DNA of 64,000 nt, taken from positions 310,001-374,000 of the forward strand of contig CAWJEE010000027.1 of the NCBI GenBank assembly GCA_963841815.1, read 5' to 3'. Below, one piece after another: positions 8,051-17,007 of the stretch. This DNA is from JAOUJD01 sp963841815. Its GTDB lineage: Bacteria; Pseudomonadota; Gammaproteobacteria; Burkholderiales; Burkholderiaceae_F. The notes below the pieces were generated by a model. The model was not told the DNA's origin, searched no databases, and was given only the letters and a program-made list of their open reading frames with translations. Position numbers and translations under genes: made by a program. Position 1 is the stretch's first letter. Each line of letters opens with the position of its first letter.

Positions 8051-10397
8051 CTACTTCACCTGGACGGTCAACTTGGGAATCCGCCCGGTGAACTTCGACT
8101 TCGCCTCGGCACCGATCGCCTCGACCACCGGCGTGCCGAGGTCGATGCCGACGTCGGCGGTCTCGTCCGCCGAGAAGATGCCGAACTGCGTGTGCTCGAT
8201 CCGGCCCTCGCCCACCTTCTCGTCGTTGACGTACAGCGTGCCCTTGCCGCCCTTGCCCGGCCCGCCGCCGTCGTAGGCGAAGTCGAACTTCAGCACCGAC
8301 TTGCCCGGCGCCAGCTTCTTGCTCGACGCGATCGACGTGCGCTGCATCCCGAGGAAGTTGTAGTCGTAGGCCGGCACGCCGTCCTTGACGTACAGCGACC
8401 AGCCGCCGAAGCGGCCACCCTGCGCGATCACGGTGCCGTTGCCGCCGCCGGCCGGCACTTCGATCTCGGCCGTGATGACCTTCGAACGGTTCTTCACGTT
8501 GATGAACACCGCTTCCATCATGCCGGTCATGCCGTCGGCCAGCGTCAGCGAGGTTCTGCCCCCCCATGAGATCCGGGCGGCCGACCGTCTTCGCATCCAG
8601 GCGCTCGAACATCCGGTCGTCGAGCGGCAGGACGTTGTACTTCTTCGCCTCGGCCAGGAACTTCGCCTGCAACTCGGCGAGCTTCTTCGGGTTCTTCGCC
8701 GCGACGTCGTTCGCGAGACTGAAGTCGGACCGCACGTCGTAGAGTTCCCAGACGTCCTTCTCCAGGGAGCGCCGCGGCTTGGTCTCCCACGGCGCCTTGT
8801 GGATCGTGCGCGCGAACCAGCCGTCGTGGTAGATCGCGCGGTTGCCGAGGATCTCGAAGTACTGCGTCGTGTGGCGCTCCTTCGCCTTCTCGTTGTCGAA
8901 CGAATAGGCGAGGCTCGTGCCCGCCATCGGAATCTGCGGCGTGCCGTTGACGACCTTGGGCTCCGGCAGGCCGGCCGCCTGCAGCACCGTCGGCGCGACG
9001 TCGATCACGTGGCCGAACTGCGTGCGGATGCCGTTCTTCGCCTTGATGCCTTTCGGCCAGTGCACCACCATGCCGTTGCGCGTTCCGCCAAAGTCCGACG
9101 GCACCTGCTTCATCCAGGCGAATGGTGTGTTGAACCCGACCGACCAGCCGGCCGCCATGTGCGGATACGTCTCCGGCCCGCCCCACAGGTCGATCTTCTT
9201 CAGCATGTCCTCGACCTTCTCGGGCACGCCGTTGAAGTACGTGTACTCGTTGAACATGCCGTTGGCACCGCCCTCGCCGCTGGTACCGTTGTCGCCCGCG
9301 ATGTAGAAGACCAGCGTGTTGTCAGCCTGGCCGGTCGCGTCGATCGCGCGCAGCATGCGGCCGATCTCGTGGTCGGTGTACTCGACGAACGCCGCGAAGA
9401 CTTCCGCCTGGCGCGCGAACAGGCGCTTCTCGTCGGCCGACAGCTTGTCCCAGTCCTTGATGGCGTCCGGCTTGGGCGCGAGCTTCGTGCCCGGCGGCAC
9501 GACGCCCTGCTGGATCTGGCGCGCCAGCGTTTCCTCGCGGACCTTGTCCCAGCCCTGGTCGAACCTGCCCTTCCACTTGTCGATCCAGACCTTCGGCACG
9601 TGGTGCGGCGCGTGCGTCGCGCCCGGCGCGAAGTAGACGAAGAACGGCTTGTCGGGCGCCAGCGCTTTCTGGAACTGGACCCACTCAACCGCCTTGTCGG
9701 TCATGTCGGTCATGAAGTGGTAGTTCGGGTCGTTCGGCAGTTCGACCTGCGCGGTGCCGTCGTAGAGGTACGGCGCCCACTGGTTGGTCTCACCGCCGAT
9801 GAACCCGTAGAACTTCTCGAATCCCTGCCCGGTCGGCCAGCGCGCGAACGGGCCGGCGATGCTGGCCTCCCACGATGCCGTCTCGTGCCACTTGCCGAAC
9901 GCGGCGGTGCTGTAGCCGTTCAGGCGCAGGATCTCCGCCAGCGACGCGGTCGTGTCCGGGATCTGGCCGGTCGCGCCGGGGAAGCCGGTCGCCATCTCGG
10001 TGATGAAGCCCATGTTCACCTGATGGTGGTTGCGGCCCGACTTCAGCGCCGCGCGCGTCGGCGACGACAGCGCAGTGGTGTGGAAGTTGTTGTAGCGCAG
10101 GCCGTTCGCCGCGAGCTTGTCGAGCACGTCCGTGCGGATCGGGCCTCCGAACGTGCTGGTCGCGCCGAATCCGAGGTCGTCGATCAGGACGATCACGACA
10201 TTGGGCGCGCCGGCCGGCGCCTTTACATCGAACCGCTTCGGCATCTTCGCGTTGCGCACGTCGAAGGTCGTGCTCGGCGGGATGCGCGGTTCCTGCACCG
10301 GAAGGACCGTGCGGTTGACGGCCGGCTGCGCCGACGCCGCCGTCGCGCAGACCGCGGCCAGCACCGGGGTGAGCGGGAATTTCGCGATTCGCTTCAT
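8051..10397 (-). CDS. Periplasmic sulfatase, Ser-type (single-base frame disruption)
   Basis: About 781 residues once one frame disruption is repaired. MKRIAKFPLTPVLAAVCATA is a signal peptide. Metal and active-site elements of type I sulfatases follow: NVVIVLIDDLGFG near 66-78 and the signature SSPTR at residues 111-115, where Ser111 stands in the position of the formylglycine precursor, then KSGRNHH. The sequence GNRAIYHDGWFA is typical of bacterial arylsulfatases. The frame changes at a run of seven C at 8559-8565; removing one base joins RPDLMGG to RTSLTLADGMTGMM, the expected family continuation, so this is probably a homopolymer error. It should hydrolyse an organic sulfate ester in the periplasm after maturation by the neighbouring enzyme; the substrate is unknown. 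Confidence 0.88.
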
Positions 10398-10409
10398 GGA
10401 GATGCTCCG

Positions 10410-10907
10410 TTACGGCTGCTGGACGACGTACACGAGGTTGTTTCCCTGGAAAGCCGCACGGTAATACACGCCCGCGCAGCGCTGGTACTCGACGCCGCCG
10501 ATCGCTTCCTGTGCGCATCCGGCCGGCAGTGCCGGCACGACCGTGCCGACGGCGGGACGCGCCGCGCCGGCCTGCTGCTGCGCCACCGCCGCCTGCTGCT
10601 GCGCCGTGGCTGCCTGCTTCTGCGCCGTCGCCGCCTGCTGCTGGGCGACGGCGGCCTGCTGCTGACTCGCGGCCGCCGTCGTCGCCGCGGCGGTAGTCAC
10701 AGCCATGGTCTCCGCCGTGACGACCCGCGCTGTCGTTCGCCGCGCGACGCCAGCATAGGACATCGGGGTCATCGGCGCGCCGACGATCGCCTGTGCCTCG
10801 CGCAGCGGACGCCACCCTGACAGATCGCCCGGCGCGAAGTCCGCCAGTAGAAGCGCCGCGCCCACGGCGGCGAGCAGCAACGGCTTGATCGAACGTTGAG
10901 TATGCAT
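10410..10907 (-). CDS. Exported Gln/Ala-repeat protein (DUF6515-like C-terminus)
   Basis: A 165-residue protein starting MHTQRSIKPLLLAAVGAALL, a signal peptide. The middle is a repetitive Ala/Gln stretch made of units such as QQQAAVA and QKQAATA (residues about 88-120). The C-terminus has a cysteine pair (PAGCAQ, RCAGVYY) and ends GNNLVYVV, resembling small envelope proteins described as DUF6515. A strong ribosome site (AAGGGAGA) supports the ATG at 10907 over an upstream in-frame ATG. It lies between DUF2092 and the sulfatase in one leftward series. Function unknown. Confidence 0.7.
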   Translation of the reverse strand: MHTQRSIKPLLLAAVGAALLLADFAPGDLSGWRPLREAQAIVGAPMTPMSYAGVARRTTARVVTAETMAVTTAAATTAAASQQQAAVAQQQAATAQKQAATAQQQAAVAQQQAGAARPAVGTVVPALPAGCAQEAIGGVEYQRCAGVYYRAAFQGNNLVYVVQQP

Positions 10908-10918
10908 GGCGTCTCCCT

Positions 10919-11701
10919 TCATCGCTGCGTGGTCTTGCCGAGCGGCAAGAAGTCGACCCGACGCGCGCCCGGCGCCGGGACGAACGTGAACGTCTTCTCG
11001 TCGAGCGCTGGCTTCAGGTCCCAGCGTGTCACCACGACGGCGAACTGCGGCGCGTTCACGACGTCGCGCGTCGTGATCACCAGCTTGCGCGGCAGGGGCT
11101 CCTTGCCTTCCTGGATCCAGATCTGCCAGTCGACGTGCGGGGCACGGAACGCGAGGTGGTCGCAGCGGACACCTTCCACGACGCCCTTGCCGACGACGAA
11201 GCCCGAGGTGACGTCGGTCATCAGGATGTCGAACGCGTTGCGCGCGAGCAGGTCTCCCGCCGGCGCAACGATGTCGAGCGAGGTGCGCGCGAACTCGAGC
11301 ATCTCCTCCACCGTGCCCGGCGCCGCAACGGTCGCGAAGACCCGTTCGGCCGGATTGCTGAGCGTGAGCGACTTGCCGTCGTAGTAAAACGTCTGCTGAA
11401 CCAGGTCGCCGGTGCGTTCGGCACGCAGCTTGTTCGGCCGCTGCAGCGCCACCTTCGCCGTGTGCCCGAACTGGATCTTCTGCCCGGAGGCAAGCACCAC
11501 CTCGAGCGAGTTGCGCGTCTCGGCCGCCAGCCGCGGCTGGCTCGCCACGAAGTCGGTCGATGCCTTCAGCAGCCTCACCGCGGTCGGATCGAGGCCGGTG
11601 GACTGGGCGAGCGCGGCCGCGGGCAGCGCCGCCGCGCAAGCCAGCGATGCGGCGCCTGCAACCCGGCGCAGCGTCCGGAACAACGTGTGCGTTTTCTTCA
11701 T
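10919..11701 (-). CDS. DUF2092-domain periplasmic protein
   Basis: A 260-residue exported protein. MKKTHTLFRTLRRVAGAASL starts a signal peptide ending AALAQ. The body (for example FYYDGKSLTLSNPAERVFAT and DFLPLGKTTQR at the end) matches DUF2092, a LolA/LolB-like fold that binds lipids or other hydrophobic ligands in the periplasm. The repeated conservation of DUF2092 next to sulfatase genes suggests a part in handling the substrate or in envelope delivery, but that is inference. The gene ends 11 bases before the DUF6515-like gene. Confidence 0.82.
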   Translation of the reverse strand: MKKTHTLFRTLRRVAGAASLACAAALPAAALAQSTGLDPTAVRLLKASTDFVASQPRLAAETRNSLEVVLASGQKIQFGHTAKVALQRPNKLRAERTGDLVQQTFYYDGKSLTLSNPAERVFATVAAPGTVEEMLEFARTSLDIVAPAGDLLARNAFDILMTDVTSGFVVGKGVVEGVRCDHLAFRAPHVDWQIWIQEGKEPLPRKLVITTRDVVNAPQFAVVVTRWDLKPALDEKTFTFVPAPGARRVDFLPLGKTTQR

Positions 11702-11733
11702 CGTCTTCCCCTTGGCGCTGGACCCGAACCGGC

Positions 11734-12544
11734 TCACCAGCGAAACACCGCGGCCACGCCCGGCCCGCTGAAATTGATGTCCTCGACCGGCTTGCCTGAC
11801 TTCATCTGGTAGTCGATGTAGCGCCAGGCGGCAACGACATCGCCCCAGCCGAAGGAATAGCCGATGCCGGCCATCGCCTGCCACGTGAATTTCGACTCGC
11901 CGGTTCCGAGGTCGAGGTAATACGGTACGAACCAGCGGCCTTCGCCGAACGAGGCGCGTCCCTTGACGCCGACGACCGCGTCCCAGTTCTGCTCGTCGAG
12001 CTCGCGCGTGCCAGCCCGGTCAGGCAGGGCGACCGGCCCGACGTTCCCGGCCAGCGCCCAGCTCAGCTTCTGCCGCAGGTCGAGCACCCGTGCGCCGGCA
12101 AGCAGGTCGACCTTGAGGTCGCGGTCGGCCACGACCCGGTAGGTGCCCGCGACCGTCCACACCCAGCCCTTGAGGTCGTAGTCGACGTTCGCGCTGGTGC
12201 CGGCCGGAATGCCGCGCCGCCCGATGCTGAGTGACTGCGTGTTCGACTTCGAGTCGCCGACGTCCACGTAGACGAGGTCGGTGTAGCCGCCCCACGTGCC
12301 GTTGCTCGCCTCGAAGCGAGCCCATGAACGTCATCTTCAGGTTTTCGAGGATCGTGTCGGCATCGACGCTGACGCTGCTGCCCCCGCCGGTCGCCGGGAA
12401 GGTCGATTTTCCGCTGATGGTGGGGAGGTAGGCGTAGATGGCGGCGCCGAACTCCCACTTGGGGGTTTGCGCACTGGCGGGCGCCGACGCGAGAGTGGCG
12501 ACCGCAGACAACAGAGCAAGACTCAGGCTGTGCAACTGCTTCAC
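11734..12544 (-). CDS. Outer-membrane beta-barrel-like protein (single-base frame disruption)
   Basis: About 269 residues after repair. The first part is a signal peptide (MKQLHSLSLALLSAVATLAS) followed by PKWEFGAAIYAYLPTISGKS; the second part, in another frame, contains GRASFGEGRWFVPYYLDLGT and a C-terminus ending VAAVFRW. Alternating hydrophobic residues and the terminal aromatic are typical of an outer-membrane barrel. The frames join near 12317 by dropping one G or C (MTFMGS joining EASNGTW). It is the first gene of the leftward sulfatase set and divergent from the AraC gene, so it may admit the sulfated substrate into the periplasm. Confidence 0.72.
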
Positions 12545-12796
12545 TCAGGAACTCCTCCGGTCGTCGTGACCGAGTCGGTGATCGGAACTACACCGGTTGG
12601 GGGGCAGCCGGCGCAGCTGTCTGGATGGTTCGACTCGCCTGCACCCGACCGTTGCCTCGGCCGCGCCGAACCTGCGGTCGAGGCGTGATCGGCCGCTTGC
12701 CGTCTCGCGTCGGTGGACAGCCCGCGGCGCACCCGCTTGAAGCCCGCGATTGTCAGCGCACGCGGGCAGGTTCGCTTGACCGCAACACCCGTCGCT

Positions 12797-12825
12797 TTGA
12801 CAATTCGCGCCAACGAAGCCTAGAT
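12797..12825 (+). promoter_or_regulatory. Possible sigma-70 promoter for the AraC gene
   Basis: A perfect TTGACA box at 12797-12802 is followed after about 17-18 bases by a weak CTAGAT/TAGATG element, just before the chosen GTG at 12838. The rest of the 293-base gap toward the outer-membrane gene holds nothing else that I recognise. The match of the -10 box is poor. Confidence 0.3.
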
Positions 12826-12837
12826 GACTGCCGGCCA

Positions 12838-13914
12838 GTGCAGAGAGCGACACGCCCCATCCCCAGTGACGATCAGGCCGGCGCCCACGCGGTACGGGGC
12901 GTCGTCACGGAGGGCACTCTGCGTTGCGGTCCGCTCGCGGCGCTGCCCGCGGTGCTCGACCACCTCGGCGCCAACACCGACGAGCTGCTTGCGGAATTCG
13001 GCCTGGCGCGCATGTACTTCGACGACGCCGAGAACACGGTGCCAGCGGTCGTCGTCGGCCGCATGTTCCGTCGCATCGTCGAAGTGACCGGGTGCGACCA
13101 CCTCGGCGTCCTGGTGGGTCGTCCGATCACCCTGTCCGCAATGGGCGCGGTCGGCGTGCTGATGCAGGCCTCGCCCAGCGTCGCCCACGCGATCGAGGTG
13201 ATGGGGAAGCACTTCCACGTGCACGACCGGGGCGCGCAGCTCTCGGTCGAGGCAGGCGGCAACGTGGTGCGTCTGTGCTACCGGATGACGGCGCGCGACG
13301 TCGACATGCTCGAGGAGATCTACACGCTCGCCGCGATGGGGGGACTCGGCTTCCTTCGGGGGCTGTGCGGGAAAGGCTGGCGTCCGCTGGAGTTCGAGCT
13401 TCCGTTCCGCCGGCCGCGCGCAGTCGACACGCTGCGCAAGGCGCTCGGCGTACCGCTGAAGTTCGATGCCGAGCAGTTGAAGATGATCTTCCCGGCCTCC
13501 GATCTCGCGCGCCCGCTGCCGAGCGCCGACCCGTTGCTGTACCGGATGATGGCCGAGCGCATCGAGCAACTCGAAGCACAGCAGCGCCGCGACCTGGTCG
13601 GCCGCGTGCGCGACGTGATGCAGACGGTGATCTTTCTGGAATCCTCGCGCGCATCGATTGTCGCCAGCCGGATGGGCATGAGCCTGCGCACCCTGAACCG
13701 GCGGCTGCGCGCCGAGGGAACTAGCCTGCAGGAGATCCGCGACGACGTGACCGCGGCAGCGGCCTGCCAGCTTCTCGGCAATACGGACAAGACGGCCAGC
13801 GAAGTCGCCCTGATCCTCGGCTACTCCGACTCGAGCGCGTTCACGCGCGCGTTCCGCCGCTGGCGCGGCGTGGCTCCAGCGCAGTGGAGGGCGCGCAGGC
13901 ACCGCAAGCACTGA
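12838..13914 (+). CDS. AraC-family transcriptional regulator (OruR/ArgR-like N-domain)
   Basis: A 358-residue regulator. The N-terminal half resembles the Arabinose_bd domain of OruR-like regulators (LGVLVGRPITLSAMGAVGVL). The C-terminal AraC DNA-binding domain carries two helix-turn-helix units (IVASRMGMSLRTLNRRLRAE and ASEVALILGYSDSSAFTRAF) and ends GVAPAQWRARRHRKH. No ATG gives a sensible start; the GTG at 12838 begins VQRATRPIPS and is used, but the start is uncertain. Its divergent position makes it the likely activator of the sulfatase gene set. Confidence 0.82.
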   Translation: MQRATRPIPSDDQAGAHAVRGVVTEGTLRCGPLAALPAVLDHLGANTDELLAEFGLARMYFDDAENTVPAVVVGRMFRRIVEVTGCDHLGVLVGRPITLSAMGAVGVLMQASPSVAHAIEVMGKHFHVHDRGAQLSVEAGGNVVRLCYRMTARDVDMLEEIYTLAAMGGLGFLRGLCGKGWRPLEFELPFRRPRAVDTLRKALGVPLKFDAEQLKMIFPASDLARPLPSADPLLYRMMAERIEQLEAQQRRDLVGRVRDVMQTVIFLESSRASIVASRMGMSLRTLNRRLRAEGTSLQEIRDDVTAAAACQLLGNTDKTASEVALILGYSDSSAFTRAFRRWRGVAPAQWRARRHRKH

Positions 13915-13970
13915 TCCGCAGCGGGCTGGACGCGCCCTCGACGCGCCGGCCAGGTCGCTCCCCGCTTCGG

Positions 13971-14426
13971 CTACTTGCCGCCGCGCAGCTTCTTCAGTTC
14001 GGCCTTCGATAACTGGTCCCACCACTTCTTGCTCGCCAGCATGATCCACGGGCTGTAGACGTGGTTCGTGACGGAGAGGTACTTCTGCACCTCGAAGAAC
14101 TTGCTCGACGGGATCGTGTTGTACGGATTCTCCTGGCCGTCGACTGCCCTGGTCTCGAGCGCGCTGAAGAGCTCGGAGAACGGCAGCGGCACGGCGTTCG
14201 CGCCCAGCTTGCGGAAGCTGTCGAGGTAAACGTTGTTCTGCATGACGCGCAGCTTGATGCCGTCGAAGTCCTCGACCTTCGTGATCGGGCGCTTGTTGTT
14301 GGTCATGTTCCGGAAGCCGTTCTCCCAGTACACGAGGCCGACGAGGCCCTTCTCCTGCAGCTTGTCCATTACCTTCTGGCCGACCGGGCCGTCAAGGACG
14401 GCGTCGGCCTCGACCGCAACGGGCAC
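13971..14426 (-). pseudogene. DctP TRAP substrate-binding protein, internal fragment
   Basis: An open stretch of 151 codons corresponds to the middle of a TRAP-type DctP protein: VYWENGFRNMTNNKRP, KLRVMQNNVYLDSFRKLGAN, FSELFSALETRAVDGQENPY and NHVYSPWIMLASKKWW are all clear family blocks. About the first 110 residues (signal peptide and lobe 1) and the final 60-70 residues are absent, and no DctQ or DctM gene is nearby. The upstream end abuts a fragment of a 6-phosphogluconate dehydrogenase on the other strand. It is a remnant, not a working transporter part. Confidence 0.8.
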
Positions 14427-14427
14427 G

Positions 14428-14548
14428 GCTGCACTCGGCTACCTGCACTGCGGCCCGAGCGGCGCGGGCCACTTCGTCAAGATGATCCACAGCGGGATCG
14501 AATACGGAATCATGGCCGCGTACGCCGAAGGCATGGGCATCCTCGCCG
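14428..14548 (+). pseudogene. 6-phosphogluconate dehydrogenase fragment
   Basis: About 40 codons read YLHCGPSGAGHFVKM, IHSGIEYGIMAAYAEGMGIL in one frame, an unmistakable piece of the central substrate-binding region of 6-phosphogluconate dehydrogenase (YqeC/Gnd type). The gene before and after this piece is missing. It touches the 5' end of the DctP fragment, marking a break-and-join point around 14417-14430. Confidence 0.8.
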
Positions 14549-14651
14549 TCGCCGACCCCGGCGAACGTGCGCGGACTCTTGTCGCCAGTCACACCGCGCG
14601 GGTTCGCTACCGAGGATCATTGCGCTTCTCCCAAACGAACCCTCCCGCGCC

Positions 14652-15356
14652 ATGACACTCGCTCGCCTGATCCCGGCCCTTTTCATCGCCTTTTCCCTGG
14701 CGGCCTCAGCCATGCCGCCCGCACCGACGACGGGCACCACGCTCTCCGGCACTGTTCTCGAAACGAAAGACGGTGGCGGCTACACGTACCTGCGGCTGCG
14801 CACGAAGAATGGCGAGGTGTGGGCCGCGGTTCCGGCGGCGCAGGTCAAGACGGGCGCCGAAGTGAGCATCGCCAATCCGCAGACGATGAGCGGGTTCCAG
14901 AGCAAGGCACTGAACCGGACCTTCGACACCATCATCTTCGGCACCCTCGCCGGCCCCGGCGCCGGAGCCCAGGCTGCGCCCGACCTGCGCGCGATGCACG
15001 CGGAAACGAGCAAGGCGCCGAAGATCCCCGAAGTGAAGGTCGAGAAGGCAAAGGGCGCGAATGCCCAGACCGTCGCGGGAATCGTGGGAAGCGCGCCGAA
15101 GCTCAAGGACAAGCCGGTCACGGTCCGCGGCCAGGTCGTGAAGTTCTCCTCCGGGATCATGGGAAAGAACTGGCTGCACCTGCGCGACGGGACGGGCTCC
15201 AGCCGCGACGGCACCGACGACCTCGTCGTGGTCACGAACGACTCGACGAGCGTCGGCGAGGTCGTGCTCGTCAGCGGCACCGTGCGGACCGATCGCGACC
15301 TCGGCATGGGCTACTCGTACAAGGTGCTGGTGGAGGACGCCCGGCTGGCGAAGTGA
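14652..15356 (+). CDS. Exported OB-fold protein
   Basis: A 234-residue protein. MTLARLIPALFIAFSLAASA is a signal peptide. Two OB-like units follow: one near residues 30-80 with SGTVLETKDGGGYTYLRLRT, and one near 125-230 with VTVRGQVVKFSSGIMGKNWL, LRDGTGSSRDGTDDLVVVTN and a terminal YSYKVLVEDARL. Such proteins are often labelled nucleotide- or DNA-binding because of the OB fold, but the signal peptide points to the periplasm. It stands alone, after the gene remnants and before the palindrome of the SPFH operon. No precise role can be given. Confidence 0.78.
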   Translation: MTLARLIPALFIAFSLAASAMPPAPTTGTTLSGTVLETKDGGGYTYLRLRTKNGEVWAAVPAAQVKTGAEVSIANPQTMSGFQSKALNRTFDTIIFGTLAGPGAGAQAAPDLRAMHAETSKAPKIPEVKVEKAKGANAQTVAGIVGSAPKLKDKPVTVRGQVVKFSSGIMGKNWLHLRDGTGSSRDGTDDLVVVTNDSTSVGEVVLVSGTVRTDRDLGMGYSYKVLVEDARLAK

Positions 15357-15390
15357 TCGTCGCGGCCCTGCCGCCGTCCGTCGCCCGACC

Positions 15391-15396
15391 TTGACA
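15391..15396 (+). promoter_or_regulatory. Possible -35 box of the SPFH operon
   Basis: A perfect TTGACA is placed so that a -10 element 17-18 bases on would fall within the left half of the 24-bp palindrome. That geometry fits repression by occlusion. No clear -10 consensus is visible. Confidence 0.4.
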
Positions 15397-15410
15397 GCGC
15401 GCCCGGCCCG

Positions 15411-15434
15411 TATCAAAGTGATATCACTTTGATA
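15411..15434. promoter_or_regulatory. Perfect 24-bp palindrome, likely operator
   Basis: The half-site TATCAAAGTGAT is repeated in perfect inverted orientation with no spacer. It is AT-rich within GC-rich DNA, ends one base before the AAGGAGG ribosome site of the SPFH gene, and follows a TTGACA box. The operon it precedes ends with a ribbon-helix-helix protein, a class that binds such symmetric sites, so autoregulation is a reasonable guess. Confidence 0.65.
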
Positions 15435-15445
15435 AGGAGGCCGTG

Positions 15446-16332
15446 ATGCAACAGTCCCCCCGCACGCAGGAGGTCGAGCGTTCGAGCCCGAGCGGCTACC
15501 TCTGGGTCGCCATCGGCATCGCGCTGGTCGCGGCCGGCATCTTCCTCGTCGTCCGCCCGATGGGCCTGCCCTTCCTCGCGCTCGGCATCGTGCTGATCGT
15601 GCTCGGCGCGTTCACGCTGGCGGGCCTCTACATGCTGCAGCCGAACGAGGCGGCGATCCTGCTGCTGTTCGGCGAGTACGTCGGCACCGACCGCTCCGAA
15701 GGCCTGCGCTGGGCCAACCCGTTCTACAAGAAGCAGAAGATCAGCCTGCGCTCGCACAACCTGATGAGCGAGCGGCTGAAGGTCAACGACAAGCGCGGCA
15801 ACCCGATCGAGATCGCCGCGGCCATCGTCTGGCGCGTGCGCAATACCGCGCAGGCCGTGTTCGACGTCGAGGACTACGACGAGTACGTGCGCGTCCAGGC
15901 CGAGGCGGCGGTGCGCCACCTCGCGTCGCTCGTACAACTACGACGAAGGCGAGGACGAACACTCGACGGAGCCGACGCTGCGCGCCAGCCAGGACCGCGT
16001 CACCGAGGCGCTGATCCGCGAACTGGCCGACCGGCTCGACCAGGCCGGTATCTCGGTCGAGGACGCCAAGCTCGACGCACCTCGCCTACGCGCCCGAGAT
16101 CGCGCAGGTGATGCTGCGCCGCCAGCAGGCCGAGGCGATCATCGCCGCCCGCAGCAAGATCGTGCACGGCGCGGTCAGCATGGTGGAGATGGCGCTCAAG
16201 GGGCTGTCCGAGCGCGACATCGTCCACCTCGACGACGAGCGCCGCGCGGCGATGGTGTCGAACCTGCTCGTGGTGCTGTGCTCCGAGAACGACACCCAGC
16301 CGGTGATCAACACGGGCACGCTGTACCAGTGA
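15446..16332 (+). CDS. SPFH-domain (stomatin/flotillin-like) membrane protein (two frame disruptions)
   Basis: About 294 residues after repair. The N-terminus has two hydrophobic segments (LWVAIGIALVAAGIFLVV and GLPFLALGIVLIVLGAFTLA), then an SPFH/Band-7 domain starting LQPNEAAILLLFGEYVG with VNDKRGNPIEIAAAIVWRV, and a C-terminal part AEAIIAARSKIVHGAVSMVE ending QPVINTGTLYQ. Two extra G/C bases, near 15929 and 16073, split it into three frames; dropping them restores YNYDEGED and LTHLAYAPEIAQ. SPFH proteins oligomerise into membrane microdomain scaffolds. A strong ribosome site (AAGGAGG) precedes the ATG. It is first in a three-gene operon. Confidence 0.86.
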
Positions 16333-16339
16333 GTGCGCG

Positions 16340-16795
16340 ATGTCGTACCAGCACACGCAGCACGGCTGGCCGGTCCGCATCGCTTTCGGCCTGACCGCGC
16401 TCGGACTCCTCGCGCTGCCGGCGGTACAGCCGCTCGGGCTCCCCACGCCCCGCGTCGTGCTGGTCGCCGGCGCAGCCGTCGCGGCGGTGCTTGGACTGGT
16501 GTGGAGCCGGATGACGGTCCGCATCGACGACCATCGGTTGCACTGGTCGTTCGGCCCGGGCTGGCCGCGCTTCTCGCTGCCGCTGGCGGAGGTCCGTTCG
16601 GTCGACGTGACGCGCACGACCTTCTGGGAAGGCTGGGGCATCCACCGCACGCGCCGCGGCTGGCTTTACAACATCGCGGGTTGGGACGCGGTGATCGTCA
16701 CGCGCACGGACGGCAAGCAGGTTCTCCTCGGCACCGACGAGCCGCGCCGGCTGAAGTCCGCCCTCGAACGCGTAATTGCGCGGGAGGGTGCGTGA
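16340..16795 (+). CDS. Membrane protein with PH-like domain
   Basis: A 151-residue protein. Two hydrophobic segments at residues about 12-30 and 38-54 form a hairpin in the membrane, and the C-terminal half (VRIDDHRLHWSFGPGWPRFS, then VTRTDGKQVLLGTDEPRRL) has the strand pattern of a bacterial PH domain. It starts eight bases after the SPFH stop and overlaps the start of the next gene by four bases, so the three are one operon. A role as partner of the SPFH scaffold is inferred from position only. Confidence 0.78.
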   Translation: MSYQHTQHGWPVRIAFGLTALGLLALPAVQPLGLPTPRVVLVAGAAVAAVLGLVWSRMTVRIDDHRLHWSFGPGWPRFSLPLAEVRSVDVTRTTFWEGWGIHRTRRGWLYNIAGWDAVIVTRTDGKQVLLGTDEPRRLKSALERVIAREGA

Positions 16796-16974
16796 GCAGC
16801 CCGGACAAGAAGTCCTTCCTGCTGCGGATCGATCCCGCGGTCTGGCAGGAACTCGAACGCCTCGCTGCCGCCGACCTTCGGTCGGTCAACGCCGAGATCG
16901 AATACCTGCTGCGCGAAGCGCTCGACCGTCGCGGGCTGCGGCCGAAGGAGCCGCGCCGCAGGATGCGCAGCTGA
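16792..16974 (+). CDS. Arc-type ribbon-helix-helix DNA-binding protein
   Basis: A 60-residue protein from a GTG start that overlaps the upstream stop (GTGA). KSFLLRIDPAVWQELERLAA followed by LRSVNAEIEYLLREAL is the beta strand, helix A and helix B of an Arc/MetJ ribbon-helix-helix fold, with a basic tail RRRMRS. These proteins bind palindromic operators as dimers of dimers. The perfect palindrome at 15411-15434 before the operon is the obvious candidate target. It is convergent with yejF. Confidence 0.82.
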   Translation: MSSPDKKSFLLRIDPAVWQELERLAAADLRSVNAEIEYLLREALDRRGLRPKEPRRRMRS

Positions 16975-17007
16975 GCGGGCGGACGCCGCGCGCGCTCCGC
17001 CGCAGCG

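Noticed and set aside
8559..8565. Programmed ribosomal frameshift at the C7/G7 run of the sulfatase
   Set aside because: Many other genes in the same region carry similar one-base disruptions without slippery sites, so an indel error explains this one more simply.
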